A stretch of DNA of 64,000 nt from Flavobacteriales bacterium 33_180_T64 (GCA_002162685.1 MAAQ01000016.1:124001-188000); one strand, 5' to 3'. Positions 51,346-61,429 are shown, counted from the stretch's first letter. Numbers and translations are program-made. The notes: generated by a model not told the origin, from the sequence alone.

Positions 51346-51942
51346 ATGATTTACAGTTTTAAAGGATACACACCAGTAGTACACGAAAGTAGTTTTGTGC
51401 ATCCATTGGCTGCGGTAACAGGGAATGTCATTATTGGTAAAAACTGCTATATAGGACCAGGAGCTGCAATACGTGGTGATTGGGGACAAATTATATTAGA
51501 AGATGGTGTTAATGTACAGGAGAATTGTACGGTGCACATGTTTCCTGGAAAATCTATTACCCTAAAAGAAAGTGCTCATGTTGGGCATGGTGCCATTATT
51601 CATGGTGCTAATTTGGGGAGAAATTGTCTCATAGGAATGAATACGGTTATTATGGATGATGCTGAAATAGGAGATGAAAGTATTATTGGCGCTATGTCAT
51701 TTGTAAAAGCTGAAACTATTATTCCAAAACGAAGCTTGGTAGTTGGAAATCCAGCAAAAGTGATAAAGGAAGTGAGTGATGATCTGATTGCATGGAAAAC
51801 GAAAGGGACACAGTTATATCAGCAATTGCCTGCAGACTGCCATGAAAGTTTAAAAGAAGTAGAACCGTTAAGAGAGGTTCCAGAAACTATGAGAGTTCAA
51901 GAAGACGTTTATAAAACGCTTCGTGATTTTATGAAGAAGTAA
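51346..51942 (+). CDS. paaY: PaaY-like hexapeptide-repeat protein (gamma carbonic anhydrase family)
   Basis: A 198-aa left-handed beta-helix protein with hexapeptide repeats (VIIGKNCYIGPGAAIRGDWGQIILEDGVNVQENC). Metal-binding His are in GHGAIIHGA and the HMFPG segment. In other bacteria PaaY acts as a thioesterase that removes toxic ring-cleavage CoA derivatives. It is the last recognisable paa gene, 2 nt after paaF. Confidence 0.88.
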   Translation: MIYSFKGYTPVVHESSFVHPLAAVTGNVIIGKNCYIGPGAAIRGDWGQIILEDGVNVQENCTVHMFPGKSITLKESAHVGHGAIIHGANLGRNCLIGMNTVIMDDAEIGDESIIGAMSFVKAETIIPKRSLVVGNPAKVIKEVSDDLIAWKTKGTQLYQQLPADCHESLKEVEPLREVPETMRVQEDVYKTLRDFMKK

Positions 51943-51965
51943 ATTCTATATCTAAAACTAAAGAA

Positions 51966-53066
51966 ATGAAAAAATTAATGATATTAGTAGCTCTATTTTT
52001 TGTTGCGATTGGCGTTGCTCAAAATGAAATATCATATTTAAAATTAGACAGTAGTATTGTATATGTTGATAATTCACAAGGAGCGTATTTTACAGTTACA
52101 TTTCCTGGGGACAGTATTAAATCGTCTGGAATTGAAAACGCTTATATAATTGGAGATGAATTTGTGCAATTTCTAAAACGTGATTATGATAGAAATAGCT
52201 ATACTAATAAAGCTAAGCCTGAAAAAGAAATTGAAGTTTTAAAGGCAGCAATGATCTACGAGGTAGATTATTTAGAAGAAGAAATGTTTAATCAAAAATT
52301 AGAAATAAAAGAAGAACTCTTTTTAAATGATTATGGTAAAAGATTTCACCTTTGGAGCTATAAGATACCTGAGGTAGCTTTTAAAGATGTAGAGAATAGT
52401 ATCGAAGCACAAAGAGTATCAAATTATTACTTTTTAAACTGTGTCGTAAATGATTTTATTTCAGGCATTATGATGGTCTCATATAGTAATGAAGATGTTG
52501 GGCGAAAAATAGATAAGATTAAAAAAATTTCAAATTCAGTTAATGTTTTTGGCGGTCCAATTGATATAGATGGAACTTATGCTAAAATGGAAGCTGTAGA
52601 AGAAAATAAAGCACTAGAGTATGTAAATGAAGCTATTGGATTTAAAGTAGAAATACCAAAATGGGCTAATATCGTTAAATCGGATTTAGATGTTTTTTGG
52701 ATGGCAACTATGCCAGATATTAATAATGTAAAGAATGCAGTAAGTCTTTCATGGTTTAAAAAAGAGGCGTATAATAATAATTTGGAACATTTCAATAAAG
52801 TGTTTATTCTAGACAAAAAAATGGGAGATGAGTTAAATACGGGGACATTTTTAATGAAAAAGGAATTGGATGCCGCAGACAATATTAATGGTATTGCATA
52901 TAAAATTCAAGCAATGTTTGGAACCTCAATATACGATTGCCAATATGTGACTTTTGAAACGAAAACTCACTTTGTCTTGGCTAAATTTATTGCAACACAA
53001 AATACTTATAATTTAAATGTTGAGAAGTTTCATGATTTTGTTACTAATATTAAAATATTAGACTGA
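51966..53066 (+). CDS. Secreted protein of unknown function (366 aa)
   Basis: A signal peptide (MKKLMILVALFFVAIGVAQ) precedes a mixed alpha/beta protein with no family I recognise. The C-terminal part (EAIGFKVEIPKWANIVKSD onward) looks like a separate domain of about 145 residues. It lies 24 nt after paaY and 48 nt before the dehydrogenase E2 gene, both in the same direction. A role in either pathway is not evident. Confidence 0.72.
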   Translation: MKKLMILVALFFVAIGVAQNEISYLKLDSSIVYVDNSQGAYFTVTFPGDSIKSSGIENAYIIGDEFVQFLKRDYDRNSYTNKAKPEKEIEVLKAAMIYEVDYLEEEMFNQKLEIKEELFLNDYGKRFHLWSYKIPEVAFKDVENSIEAQRVSNYYFLNCVVNDFISGIMMVSYSNEDVGRKIDKIKKISNSVNVFGGPIDIDGTYAKMEAVEENKALEYVNEAIGFKVEIPKWANIVKSDLDVFWMATMPDINNVKNAVSLSWFKKEAYNNNLEHFNKVFILDKKMGDELNTGTFLMKKELDAADNINGIAYKIQAMFGTSIYDCQYVTFETKTHFVLAKFIATQNTYNLNVEKFHDFVTNIKILD

Positions 53067-53113
53067 TCCTGTACATGGAAACTTTAAAAACGAATAAACG
53101 CTAGTTAATATAA

Positions 53114-54412
53114 ATGTCAAAAGTTGAATTTAAAATGCCCAAATTGGGTGAGAGTATTACTGAGGCAACCATAATTACATGGTTTAAAAATGTTGGTGAT
53201 ACTATAGAAGAAGATGAAATGCTTGTAGAAGTCGCTACAGATAAAGTAGATTCTGAAGTGCCTTCAAACGTTTCAGGAGTTATCGAAGAGATTTTGTGTC
53301 GTGCCAATGATGTCATCAAAATAGGAGAGACCATTGCTATAATTAAAACAGATGGTAAGGTTTCAGTTTCTAAAAAGGAAACTGATAATAAAACAGATCA
53401 GAAAAAGGTTAAGCAAACCAAAACATCAAAAAAAGTAAAGCCTAGTCCTGTAGCTGCATCTGGACAATTTAATGTGTCAAATTCTAATACGTTCTTTTCG
53501 CCATTAATTATTAAAATCGCAAAAGAACATCACATTAGTTTTGAAGAATTGGCTAGAATTCCTGCAACAGGCCATGACGGTCGCTTACGGAAAAGTGATG
53601 TCTTTCAGTATATAGAAGATGGTAGACCATTTAAATTTGCACAATCTGTAGTACAACAAGATCCAACAGCATATCGTATTCCACAGTTAAATTTTGACAA
53701 AGGAAAGGGAAAGGTGATAGAAATGGATCGCATGCGTCAGATGATTGCAGATCATATGGTGTATTCAAAGCATACATCACCTCATGTAACGGCTTATGTT
53801 GAAGCCGATATGACTAATATGGTGAATTGGCGAAATGCCAACAAACTTGCTTTTCAAGAGAAATATGGAGAACGTTTAACCTTTACACCATTGTTTGTAG
53901 AAGCGGTTGCAAAAGCGGTTAAAGATTTTCCTAATATCAATGCCTCAGTAGATGGTAAAAATATTATTGTAAAAGAAGATATCAATATTGGTATGGCTAC
54001 TGCATTACCTAGCGGGAATTTAATTGTTCCAGTCGTGAGAAATGCTGATACAAAAGATTTAAAAGGCTTGGCTTCTGATGTTAATGCACTAGCTGTTAAA
54101 GCTAGAGAGAATAATTTAAAAGCAGATGATATTCAAGGGAGTACATTTACAATTTCTAATGTTGGTACTTTTGGTAGTGTCATGGGAACTCCAATTATTA
54201 ACCAGCCAGAAGTAGCTATTCTAGCTTTAGGTATTATAAAAAAACGACCAGAAGTTATCACGACTGAAAAAGGAGATGAAATAGCGATTAGAAGTATGAT
54301 GTACTTATCATTATCATTTGATCACAGAGTTGTTGATGGGTTTTTAGGCGGAAGTTTTGTGCGTCGTGTTGCTGATTATTTTGAGCAATTTGATGTTGAT
54401 AGAGTGCTATAA
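53114..54412 (+). CDS. Branched-chain 2-oxoacid dehydrogenase E2 (dihydrolipoamide acyltransferase)
   Basis: A 432-aa E2 protein with one N-terminal lipoyl domain (lipoylated Lys in VATDKVDSEVPS, near residue 44), a Lys-rich linker, a peripheral subunit-binding domain (FFSPLIIKIAKEHHISFEELARI, about 128-150) and a C-terminal catalytic acyltransferase domain with the LSLSFDHRVVDGF motif. It pairs with the fused E1 gene 90 nt downstream. The acyl substrate, probably branched-chain, is taken from the E1 type. No E3 gene is adjacent. Confidence 0.88.
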   Translation: MSKVEFKMPKLGESITEATIITWFKNVGDTIEEDEMLVEVATDKVDSEVPSNVSGVIEEILCRANDVIKIGETIAIIKTDGKVSVSKKETDNKTDQKKVKQTKTSKKVKPSPVAASGQFNVSNSNTFFSPLIIKIAKEHHISFEELARIPATGHDGRLRKSDVFQYIEDGRPFKFAQSVVQQDPTAYRIPQLNFDKGKGKVIEMDRMRQMIADHMVYSKHTSPHVTAYVEADMTNMVNWRNANKLAFQEKYGERLTFTPLFVEAVAKAVKDFPNINASVDGKNIIVKEDINIGMATALPSGNLIVPVVRNADTKDLKGLASDVNALAVKARENNLKADDIQGSTFTISNVGTFGSVMGTPIINQPEVAILALGIIKKRPEVITTEKGDEIAIRSMMYLSLSFDHRVVDGFLGGSFVRRVADYFEQFDVDRVL

Positions 54413-54473
54413 CTGAATTGTCATTCCGTATTTAGTGTGGAGTCCATCAAGATATTATAAAAAATGAAAATTG

Positions 54474-54493
54474 ATTCCTGTTTTTTCAGGAAT
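54474..54493 (+). other. Small hairpin between E2 and E1 genes
   Basis: ATTCCTG-TTTTTT-CAGGAAT, a perfect 7-bp stem 8 nt before the E1 start codon. The T run is in the loop, so it is not a terminator; it could influence E1 translation. Confidence 0.4.
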
Positions 54494-54501
54494 AATAAAT
54501 T

Positions 54502-56568
54502 ATGAATAAAGAGATATTAAAAAAAGGGTTTTCTAACTTGTGTACTGCCAAAGCTATGGCAGAATTATACGAAGCTAATTTCAAACAAGTTTCAAAATAT
54601 GTACATGCCACATCAAGAGGTCATGAAGCGATTCAAACTGCTTTAGGGATGCAGTTATTACCTCAGGATTACGCATTTCCATATTATAGAGATGATGCGA
54701 TGTTATTATCATTCGGATTAGAACCTTATGATTTGATGTTGCAATTATTGGCGAAAAAATCTGATCCTTTTTCTGGTGGAAGAACTTATTATTGTCATCC
54801 GAGTTTAAAAGATGATGATAAGCCTAAAATCCCACATCAATCTTCTGCGACTGGTATGCAAGCTATTCCTGCAACAGGTGTAGCGATGGGAATGCAGTAT
54901 AAAGAATTACAAGGAATACCACATAGCGATTCTAGTAAGAGTGAGGTCATAGATCCACCTTTGGTGGTGTGTAGTTTGGGAGATGCCTCAGTAACTGAAG
55001 GCGAAATTGCCGAAGCTTTTCAAATGGCTGCCTTAAAACAAATACCAGTTTTGTTTTTAGTACAAGATAATGGTTGGGATATATCAGCTAATGCTGAAGA
55101 AACGAGAGCGCAAAATGCTTTTGAATATGCGCAAGGATTTCATGGTTTAGATGCAATTACTATCGATGGAGCCAATTTTATTGAGAGTTATGAAGCCGTT
55201 GAAAAAGTCATCATAACCATGCGTAAAGAACGTCGGCCATTTTTAGTTCATGCAAAGGTGCCTTTATTAAATCATCATACATCTGGTGTACGAATGGAAT
55301 GGTACCGTGATGATTTAGAAGAAGCTAAATCTCGTGATCCTTATCCTGTCTTAAAACAACAATTATTAGATAATGGGTTTTCTTCGGAAAACATTGAAGC
55401 TATAGAAATTTCCGCGGAAGCCAAAGTAAAAGCAGATTTTAAAAAGGCATTAAAAGAAGAAGATCCAACGCCTGAAGATTTATTCACGCACGATTTTGCG
55501 CCTACACCAATTATAGAAGAACAAGGTGAGCGTACACCTGAAGGTGCAGATAAAGTAGTGATGGTAGATTGTGCGCTTTTTGCTGTTGAAGAATTGATGA
55601 GAAAGCATAAAGAATGTTTGCTTTATGGTCAAGATGTAGGAGGACGACTTGGAGGTGTATTCAGGGAAGCTGCAACATTGGCTCAAAAATTTGGGGATGA
55701 CCGTGTCTTTAATACGCCAATTCAAGAAGCATTTATTGTGGGCTCTACTGTTGGTATGAGTGCGGTTGGATTAAAACCAATTGTTGAGGTTCAGTTTGCA
55801 GATTATATTTGGCCTGGACTTAATCAACTATTTACAGAAGTAAGTCGTAGCTGTTATCTTTCTAATGGAAAATGGCCGGTGAGTATGATTCTTCGTGTTC
55901 CTATTGGAGCATATGGTAGTGGTGGACCATACCATTCTTCTTCTGTAGAAAGTGTTATTACAAATATTAGAGGTATTAAAATTGCGTATCCAAGTAATGG
56001 AGCCGATTTAAAAGGCTTGATGAAAGCAGCGTATTATGATCCAAATCCAGTAGTGATTTTAGAACACAAAGGTTTATATTGGTCAAAAGTACCTGGAACA
56101 TTAACAGCAACCTCAGTAGAGCCTTCTGAAGATTATGTATTGCCTTTTGGTAAAGCTTGGGTGTTGCAGGAGATTTGGAAGCAAGAAGATGTTGAAACAC
56201 TTACAATTGTAACTTATGGTATGGGTGTGCATTGGGCTTACAATGCTTCTGGAGAATTAGATATGCGAGATCAAATTGAGATTATCGATTTAAGAACATT
56301 GTTTCCGCTTGATGAAGACACAATTATGGCATCAGTTAAAAAAACCGGAAAGTGTTTGGTTGTTACAGAAGAGCCTTCAAATAATAGTTTTGCAAGAGCT
56401 TTAGCTGGGAAAATTCAAGAAGAATGTTTCAAATATTTAGATGCACCAGTAATGACTATTGGTAGTGAGAATATGCCAGCAATACCTTTAAACTCAACTT
56501 TAGAGCAAACGATGATTCCTTCTACAGAGAAAGTAAAAGATATGATTACGCAATTATTAAACTATTAA
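54502..56568 (+). CDS. 2-oxoisovalerate dehydrogenase E1, fused alpha and beta subunits
   Basis: A 688-aa thiamine-diphosphate enzyme. The alpha part (1 to about 335) has the ThDP motif starting GDASVTEGEIAEAF and ending in VQDN. The beta part (about 345-688) has LLYGQDVGGRLGGVFREA and the transketolase C-terminal domain. Alpha and beta are separate genes in many bacteria; the single-chain form is known in Bacteroidota. With the upstream E2 it decarboxylates branched-chain 2-oxoacids; E3 must be supplied from elsewhere. Confidence 0.9.
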   Translation: MNKEILKKGFSNLCTAKAMAELYEANFKQVSKYVHATSRGHEAIQTALGMQLLPQDYAFPYYRDDAMLLSFGLEPYDLMLQLLAKKSDPFSGGRTYYCHPSLKDDDKPKIPHQSSATGMQAIPATGVAMGMQYKELQGIPHSDSSKSEVIDPPLVVCSLGDASVTEGEIAEAFQMAALKQIPVLFLVQDNGWDISANAEETRAQNAFEYAQGFHGLDAITIDGANFIESYEAVEKVIITMRKERRPFLVHAKVPLLNHHTSGVRMEWYRDDLEEAKSRDPYPVLKQQLLDNGFSSENIEAIEISAEAKVKADFKKALKEEDPTPEDLFTHDFAPTPIIEEQGERTPEGADKVVMVDCALFAVEELMRKHKECLLYGQDVGGRLGGVFREAATLAQKFGDDRVFNTPIQEAFIVGSTVGMSAVGLKPIVEVQFADYIWPGLNQLFTEVSRSCYLSNGKWPVSMILRVPIGAYGSGGPYHSSSVESVITNIRGIKIAYPSNGADLKGLMKAAYYDPNPVVILEHKGLYWSKVPGTLTATSVEPSEDYVLPFGKAWVLQEIWKQEDVETLTIVTYGMGVHWAYNASGELDMRDQIEIIDLRTLFPLDEDTIMASVKKTGKCLVVTEEPSNNSFARALAGKIQEECFKYLDAPVMTIGSENMPAIPLNSTLEQTMIPSTEKVKDMITQLLNY

Positions 56569-56634
56569 AACAATTAATTTTAAATAAATTCTTTGAATGT
56601 TGTATATTGAACCTTTAATTCATTAACTAATATC

Positions 56635-57003
56635 ATGAAAAAACAACTTTTATTATTAAGCTTGGCATGTTTTTTATTTGCAGGAAGCCAATTGTCTTTC
56701 GCTCAAACAAAAGTTGAGCAACAAAAATTATCTGTAAAAAACACAGCGTCTTCTGTGAAAAAGAATGCAGAGAAGGTCATTAATATGTTGGAGAGAAGCA
56801 CGAAACTAAATGCTACTCAAAAAACTAGAATATACGATATTTTTGTTGCTGTAGAAAAGAAAATGGATGGTATTAATTCAATTAAAGATCCTGCAGAGAA
56901 GAAGGCTAAAAAAGGAAAATTGCAAACATATATTAATCAAAAATTGCAACATGTTTTAACTAATGAGCAATACGATTTATATCTTAAGAAAATAGCGAAC
57001 TAA
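56635..57003 (+). CDS. Small secreted helical protein, unknown function
   Basis: A 122-aa protein with a signal peptide (LLLSLACFLFAGSQLSFAQ) and a Lys-rich helical mature part (VINMLERSTKLNATQKTRIYDIF, QKLQHVLTNEQYDLYLKKI). The helix pattern resembles the Spy/CpxP-like LTxxQ proteins (LNATQKTRI, LTNEQYDLY), which bind unfolded proteins in the periplasm. The resemblance is only motif-level. Confidence 0.65.
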   Translation: MKKQLLLLSLACFLFAGSQLSFAQTKVEQQKLSVKNTASSVKKNAEKVINMLERSTKLNATQKTRIYDIFVAVEKKMDGINSIKDPAEKKAKKGKLQTYINQKLQHVLTNEQYDLYLKKIAN

Positions 57004-57020
57004 GCGTTTTAGTTTATAAT

Positions 57021-57049
57021 AAAAAAGCGACCATAATGGTCGCTTTTTT
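57021..57049. terminator. Bidirectional terminator
   Basis: Stem AAAAAAGCGACCA / TGGTCGCTTTTTT (57021-57033 and 57037-57049) between the convergent small-protein and SulP genes. Confidence 0.92.
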
Positions 57050-57051
57050 TG

Positions 57052-58731
57052 TTATATAGTGTATTCAGAAAGAGGTTTTGTGAACTTTTCAGGGTCGGCA
57101 GCTAAATGATATCTTGGGTCGTCAATATCTTCTATAATTACTTCTTTAAATTTAGGACTAGCCTTATGCATTAGCATTTTACAATCTTCACTTAAATGTT
57201 TTAGTTTTATAGATTTTCCTTCAGCTTGATACTTTTTGACTAAATTAAAAATAGCTTCTAATGCAGAGTGATCACTCACACGAGATTCTACAAAATCTAT
57301 TTCTACATTCTGAGGGTCGTTTTTAACATCAAATTTCGCATTAAAATTTTGTATAGAACCAAAGAATAGTGGTCCCCAAATTTCGTAAGTTTTAGTGCCA
57401 TTTGGTTGAATACGTTTGCGAGCTCTAATCATGGTAGCATTTTTCCATGCAAATACTAGCGCTGAAATAATTACACCAGCAATAACTGCAACTGCAAGAT
57501 CTTGCCAAACTGTAATGGCGGATACAGCAATTAAAACAATAGCATCTGATAGTGGGATTTTTCTAATAATTCTAAAACTACTCCATGCAAATGTTCCGAT
57601 AACGACCATAAACATTACACCTATTAAAGCAGCAATAGGAATTTGTTCAATTAATGGCGCTCCAAATAATATGAAACAAAGTAGCGCAATAGCAGCAATG
57701 GCTCCAGATAAACGACCACGTCCACCTGAGTCCACATTAATAATAGATTGACCAATCATAGCGCATCCACCCATTCCTCCAAAGAATCCGTTGAGCATAT
57801 TAGCACCACCTTGTGCTATACACTCTCTATTTCCGTTTCCTCTAGTTTCTGTCAATTCATCTATTAAGTTTAGAGTCATTAATGACTCTATAAGACCAAT
57901 AGCTGCGAGTATAAATGCTGTTGGTAGAATTGTACTTAAGAAATGACCATCAAGTGTGTTGAATAATCCAAAAATTTGATCTTGAAATGTCGGTAAACCA
58001 CCTTCTAAGCCTTCTCCTCCTTTTTCAATTATAAAAGACCCAACAGTGCTTACATCTAAACCTCCGAAAATGGTGATGCATGCTACGACTATAATAGCAA
58101 CTAACGCAGCTGGAACTTTTTTGGTAAGTTTAGGTAAACCAAACATGATTCCCATAGTTAATCCAATAAAAGCCATCATTTTCCAAAAAGCAACATTTAA
58201 GAATAAAGCCGAAAACCATTCTAAAGTATTATTGAGGAAAGAAATATCTTTTGGTACAGCATTAGGAAACATTCCTAGCTGAGAAATAAAAATTACAATA
58301 GCTAAGCCATTAACAAATCCCATCATTACGGGGTGTGGGATTAATCGAACAAACTTTCCAAGTTTGAAAACTCCTGCTAAAATTTGAATACCACCAACAA
58401 ATAGTAAGGTAATAAAGAGCCATTGCAGACCTAGATTCTCCATTGGAGTGTCTAAATTAAGTCCAACTTCGTTTCCTTTTTGAATCAAATGAACCATAAC
58501 GACGGCCATTGCGCCAGTTGCTCCAGAGATCATTCCTGGTCGTCCACCAAAAAGAGCTGTGATAATTCCCATCATAAAAGCTCCATAAAGTCCAACTAAA
58601 GGAGGAATACCGGCAACAAACGCAAATGCAACTGCTTCTGGCACTAAAGCTAATGCTACAGTTAATCCCGAAAGAATATCGTTTTTTGGATTTTGGGTAA
58701 AGTTTTTTCTAGTTGTTTGACCTAATATCAT
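57052..58731 (-). CDS. SulP-family anion permease with STAS domain
   Basis: A 559-aa permease with about 12 hydrophobic segments to residue 425 and a C-terminal STAS domain (FVESRVSDHSALEAIFNLVKKY). The SulP signature region GLTVALALVPEAVAFAF lies near residue 22. Members carry sulfate, bicarbonate or other anions; the substrate cannot be told here. It is a single-gene unit, distant from the sulfotransferase at 26 kb. Confidence 0.9.
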   Translation of the reverse strand: MILGQTTRKNFTQNPKNDILSGLTVALALVPEAVAFAFVAGIPPLVGLYGAFMMGIITALFGGRPGMISGATGAMAVVMVHLIQKGNEVGLNLDTPMENLGLQWLFITLLFVGGIQILAGVFKLGKFVRLIPHPVMMGFVNGLAIVIFISQLGMFPNAVPKDISFLNNTLEWFSALFLNVAFWKMMAFIGLTMGIMFGLPKLTKKVPAALVAIIVVACITIFGGLDVSTVGSFIIEKGGEGLEGGLPTFQDQIFGLFNTLDGHFLSTILPTAFILAAIGLIESLMTLNLIDELTETRGNGNRECIAQGGANMLNGFFGGMGGCAMIGQSIINVDSGGRGRLSGAIAAIALLCFILFGAPLIEQIPIAALIGVMFMVVIGTFAWSSFRIIRKIPLSDAIVLIAVSAITVWQDLAVAVIAGVIISALVFAWKNATMIRARKRIQPNGTKTYEIWGPLFFGSIQNFNAKFDVKNDPQNVEIDFVESRVSDHSALEAIFNLVKKYQAEGKSIKLKHLSEDCKMLMHKASPKFKEVIIEDIDDPRYHLAADPEKFTKPLSEYTI

Positions 58732-58804
58732 AATACTTGCGCTTAAAAGTCGGCAAAGGTAAGGTTTTAGAAATGAAGTCTAAAATACTTGGAGATATGA
58801 GTAT

Positions 58805-58840
58805 AAAAAAGCATCAATACATTTGTATTGATGCTTTTTT
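58805..58840. terminator. Terminator of the hutU operon
   Basis: Perfect 16-bp stem (58805-58820 with 58825-58840), core GCATCAATAC/GTATTGATGC, flanked by A and T tracts. It lies 15 nt after the DUF4136 gene. Confidence 0.92.
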
Positions 58841-58854
58841 TAATGTGCTTAATT

Positions 58855-59409
58855 TTATTCCTTAATTTCTGGTGGATATTTCTCCATAACTTTTGAAACA
58901 AATTCTTTAATTCGCTCTTCTTTTTTTTCTGTATTTTTTGATAGGTACCCTGTTCCCATTCCTTGCCAGATCAATTCTTTTTTATTGGCATCTATAAGGT
59001 CTATAAATAAAGTGCCTTCAGATCTACTAGAAACAGTAGGTTGGCCATTCCATCCCCAAGCACCAGTTCCCCATCTGTAGCCATTCCATCCCCAAGTTCC
59101 AACGCCCCAATTATTGTTATAAACATCAACACGTTGTTGGGATTTTGTAAATATACTTACTAGGATATCTGGGTTTTGAGATTTTGTAAAGCCTTTAGCT
59201 AATAATTCTGTTTCAATAGCTCTTAAGATTCTTTTTTTGTCTAAATCACTAATTTCAGCTTTGTCGATTCCCGTTTTGAAAAAAGCAAAGGTTTTATAAT
59301 TATTAAAATCAGCTTTCTTATCATAGTCAGCAGCTGTTTTTACTGAACTACAAGATAAGATCATCAAAGCGATCATCACAATTGGAAATAATTTGAGTAA
59401 CTTTTTCAT
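58855..59409 (-). CDS. DUF4136 lipoprotein
   Basis: A 184-aa protein with a lipoprotein signal peptide (MIALMILSCSS, lipidated Cys20), followed by the DUF4136 pattern DYDKKADFNNYKTFAFF. A Trp/Gly-rich middle (NNWGVGTWGWNGYRWGTG) precedes FIDLIDANKKELIWQGMG. The family's function is unknown. It lies 19 nt downstream of hutU and ends at a strong terminator, so it is probably the last gene of that operon. Confidence 0.85.
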   Translation of the reverse strand: MKKLLKLFPIVMIALMILSCSSVKTAADYDKKADFNNYKTFAFFKTGIDKAEISDLDKKRILRAIETELLAKGFTKSQNPDILVSIFTKSQQRVDVYNNNWGVGTWGWNGYRWGTGAWGWNGQPTVSSRSEGTLFIDLIDANKKELIWQGMGTGYLSKNTEKKEERIKEFVSKVMEKYPPEIKE

Positions 59410-59428
59410 GTTTATGCCTGTTTAATGG

Positions 59429-61429
59429 TTATAACGAGTTTAGTAAATCATCATCGACCATATTTGGGAGTGTTACCTTTAAATTTGGTTCTACTTCCAT
59501 TGCACGTTTGATAGCAAAAATAGCTTCATCATTTCGTGCCCAACTTCTTCTAGAAATTCCATTGTTGACGTCCCAAAATAACATACGTTTTAATCGAGTC
59601 GATGCTTCTTTACTACCATCAATAACCATACCAAAGCCACCATTAATAACTTCTCCCCAGCCTACACCACCACCATTGTGAATGCTTACCCAAGTTGCTC
59701 CTCTAAAGCTATCTCCAATAACATTATGAATAGCCATATCTGCTGTAAAGCGCGAACCATCATAAATATTGCTGGTTTCCCTGTAAGGAGAATCTGTTCC
59801 TGACACATCATGATGATCTCGACCTAAAACTACAATACCTATATCTCCTTTAGAAATTGCTTTATTAAAAGCTTCGGCAATTTTCATGCGTCCTTCAGCA
59901 TCTGCATAGAGAATTCGAGCTTTAGAGCCTACTACTAATTTGTTTTCTTGAGCGCCTTTTATCCATTGAATATTATCTGCCATTTGCTGTTGGATTTCTT
60001 GAGGAGAATGTTTTTTTATCTCTTCTAGAACTTCACAAGCAATCGCATCAGTTTTTGCTAAATCTTCTTGTTTCCCTGAGGTACAAACCCAACGGAAAGG
60101 TCCAAAACCATAATCAAAACACATAGGGCCCATAATGTCTTGAACATAGGATGGGTATTTGAAATCAATCCCATTTTCAGCCATAATATCGGCTCCTGCT
60201 CTAGAGGCTTCTAAAAGAAAAGCATTTCCGTAGTCGAAAAAGTAGGTGCCTTTAGCTGTGTGTTTGTTTATAGCTGTTGTATGTCTGCGTAGAGTTTCTT
60301 GAACTTTTTCTTTAAACAGTTTAGGATTGCTTGCCATCATATCGTTAGCCTCATCAAAAGGTATGTCAACAGGATAGTAGCCGCCAGCCCAAGGGTTATG
60401 AAGTGATGTTTGATCACTTCCTAAGTCGATATGAATGTTTTCTTGATCAAATTTTTCCCAAACTTCTACAATATTGCCTAGGTAGGCAATTGATATGGTT
60501 TCTTTTTCTGCTTTAGCTTTATTTACACGACTGACTAGATTATCCAAATTGGTGATTTTTTCATCTATCCAACCTTGATCTAAACGCACTTGAGTGATTT
60601 TTGGATTTACTTCAGCACAAACAGTTATGCATCCAGCAATATTACCTGCTTTTGGTTGTGCTCCAGACATTCCTCCTAAACCAGAAGTTACAAAGAGATT
60701 TCCTGTAGGGGATTTTTTTATTTTCCTAAATCCGTTGAGGACTGTAATTGTTGTTCCGTGAACAATTCCTTGAGGGCCTATATACATATAGCTTCCAGCA
60801 GTCATTTGTCCATATTGAGTTACGCCCAAAGCATTATATTTTTCCCAATCATCAGGCTTAGAGTAGTTAGGTATCATCATGCCATTGGTAACTACAACTC
60901 TAGGAGCTTCTTTATGACTAGGGAATAAACCCATTGGATGACCCGAATATATCGTTAATGTTTGCTCGTCTGTCATTTCAGACAAATATTTCATTGTTAA
61001 TCTATATTGTGCCCAATTTGAAAATACACCACCATTACCTCCATAAGTAATTAACTCATGAGGATGTTGCGCTACAGCATAGTCTAAGTTGTTTTGTATC
61101 ATTAACATGATTGCTGCAGCCTGTTTAGATTTAGCAGGATATTCATTTATAGGTCTTGCATGTATTTTGTAATCTGGACGCAATCTATACATGTATATTC
61201 TTCCGTAGGTATCTAGCTCATTTTTAAATTCAGGTAATAGTGTTTCGTGTTGTGATTTGTCAAAATAACGTAGCGCATTTTTTAAGGCTAATTTTTGTTC
61301 TTCCGAAGATAAAATAGCTTTTCGTTTTGGCGCATGGTTTATAGAAAGATCGTAAGGTTTCGATTCTGGTAAAACATTAGGTATCCCTTCTTTTATTTGT
61401 TCCTGAAATGATAGTGTTGTTATTGGCAT
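59429..61429 (-). CDS. hutU: Urocanate hydratase
   Basis: Second step of histidine degradation, adding water to urocanate with NAD+ as electrophile. At 666 aa it belongs to the longer urocanase form; the NAD-binding GGMSGAQPKAGNIAGC (near residue 249) and FDYGNAFLLEASRAGADI (near 395) regions are conserved. The start overlaps the stop of the upstream DUF5522 gene by 1 nt. No hutH, hutI or hutG is in the window. Confidence 0.93.
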   Translation of the reverse strand: MPITTLSFQEQIKEGIPNVLPESKPYDLSINHAPKRKAILSSEEQKLALKNALRYFDKSQHETLLPEFKNELDTYGRIYMYRLRPDYKIHARPINEYPAKSKQAAAIMLMIQNNLDYAVAQHPHELITYGGNGGVFSNWAQYRLTMKYLSEMTDEQTLTIYSGHPMGLFPSHKEAPRVVVTNGMMIPNYSKPDDWEKYNALGVTQYGQMTAGSYMYIGPQGIVHGTTITVLNGFRKIKKSPTGNLFVTSGLGGMSGAQPKAGNIAGCITVCAEVNPKITQVRLDQGWIDEKITNLDNLVSRVNKAKAEKETISIAYLGNIVEVWEKFDQENIHIDLGSDQTSLHNPWAGGYYPVDIPFDEANDMMASNPKLFKEKVQETLRRHTTAINKHTAKGTYFFDYGNAFLLEASRAGADIMAENGIDFKYPSYVQDIMGPMCFDYGFGPFRWVCTSGKQEDLAKTDAIACEVLEEIKKHSPQEIQQQMADNIQWIKGAQENKLVVGSKARILYADAEGRMKIAEAFNKAISKGDIGIVVLGRDHHDVSGTDSPYRETSNIYDGSRFTADMAIHNVIGDSFRGATWVSIHNGGGVGWGEVINGGFGMVIDGSKEASTRLKRMLFWDVNNGISRRSWARNDEAIFAIKRAMEVEPNLKVTLPNMVDDDLLNSL

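Noticed and set aside
57416-58282. Plus-strand ORFs opposite the SulP permease gene
   Set aside because: Hydrophobic membrane-protein codons often leave long open antisense frames; there is no start context or homology.
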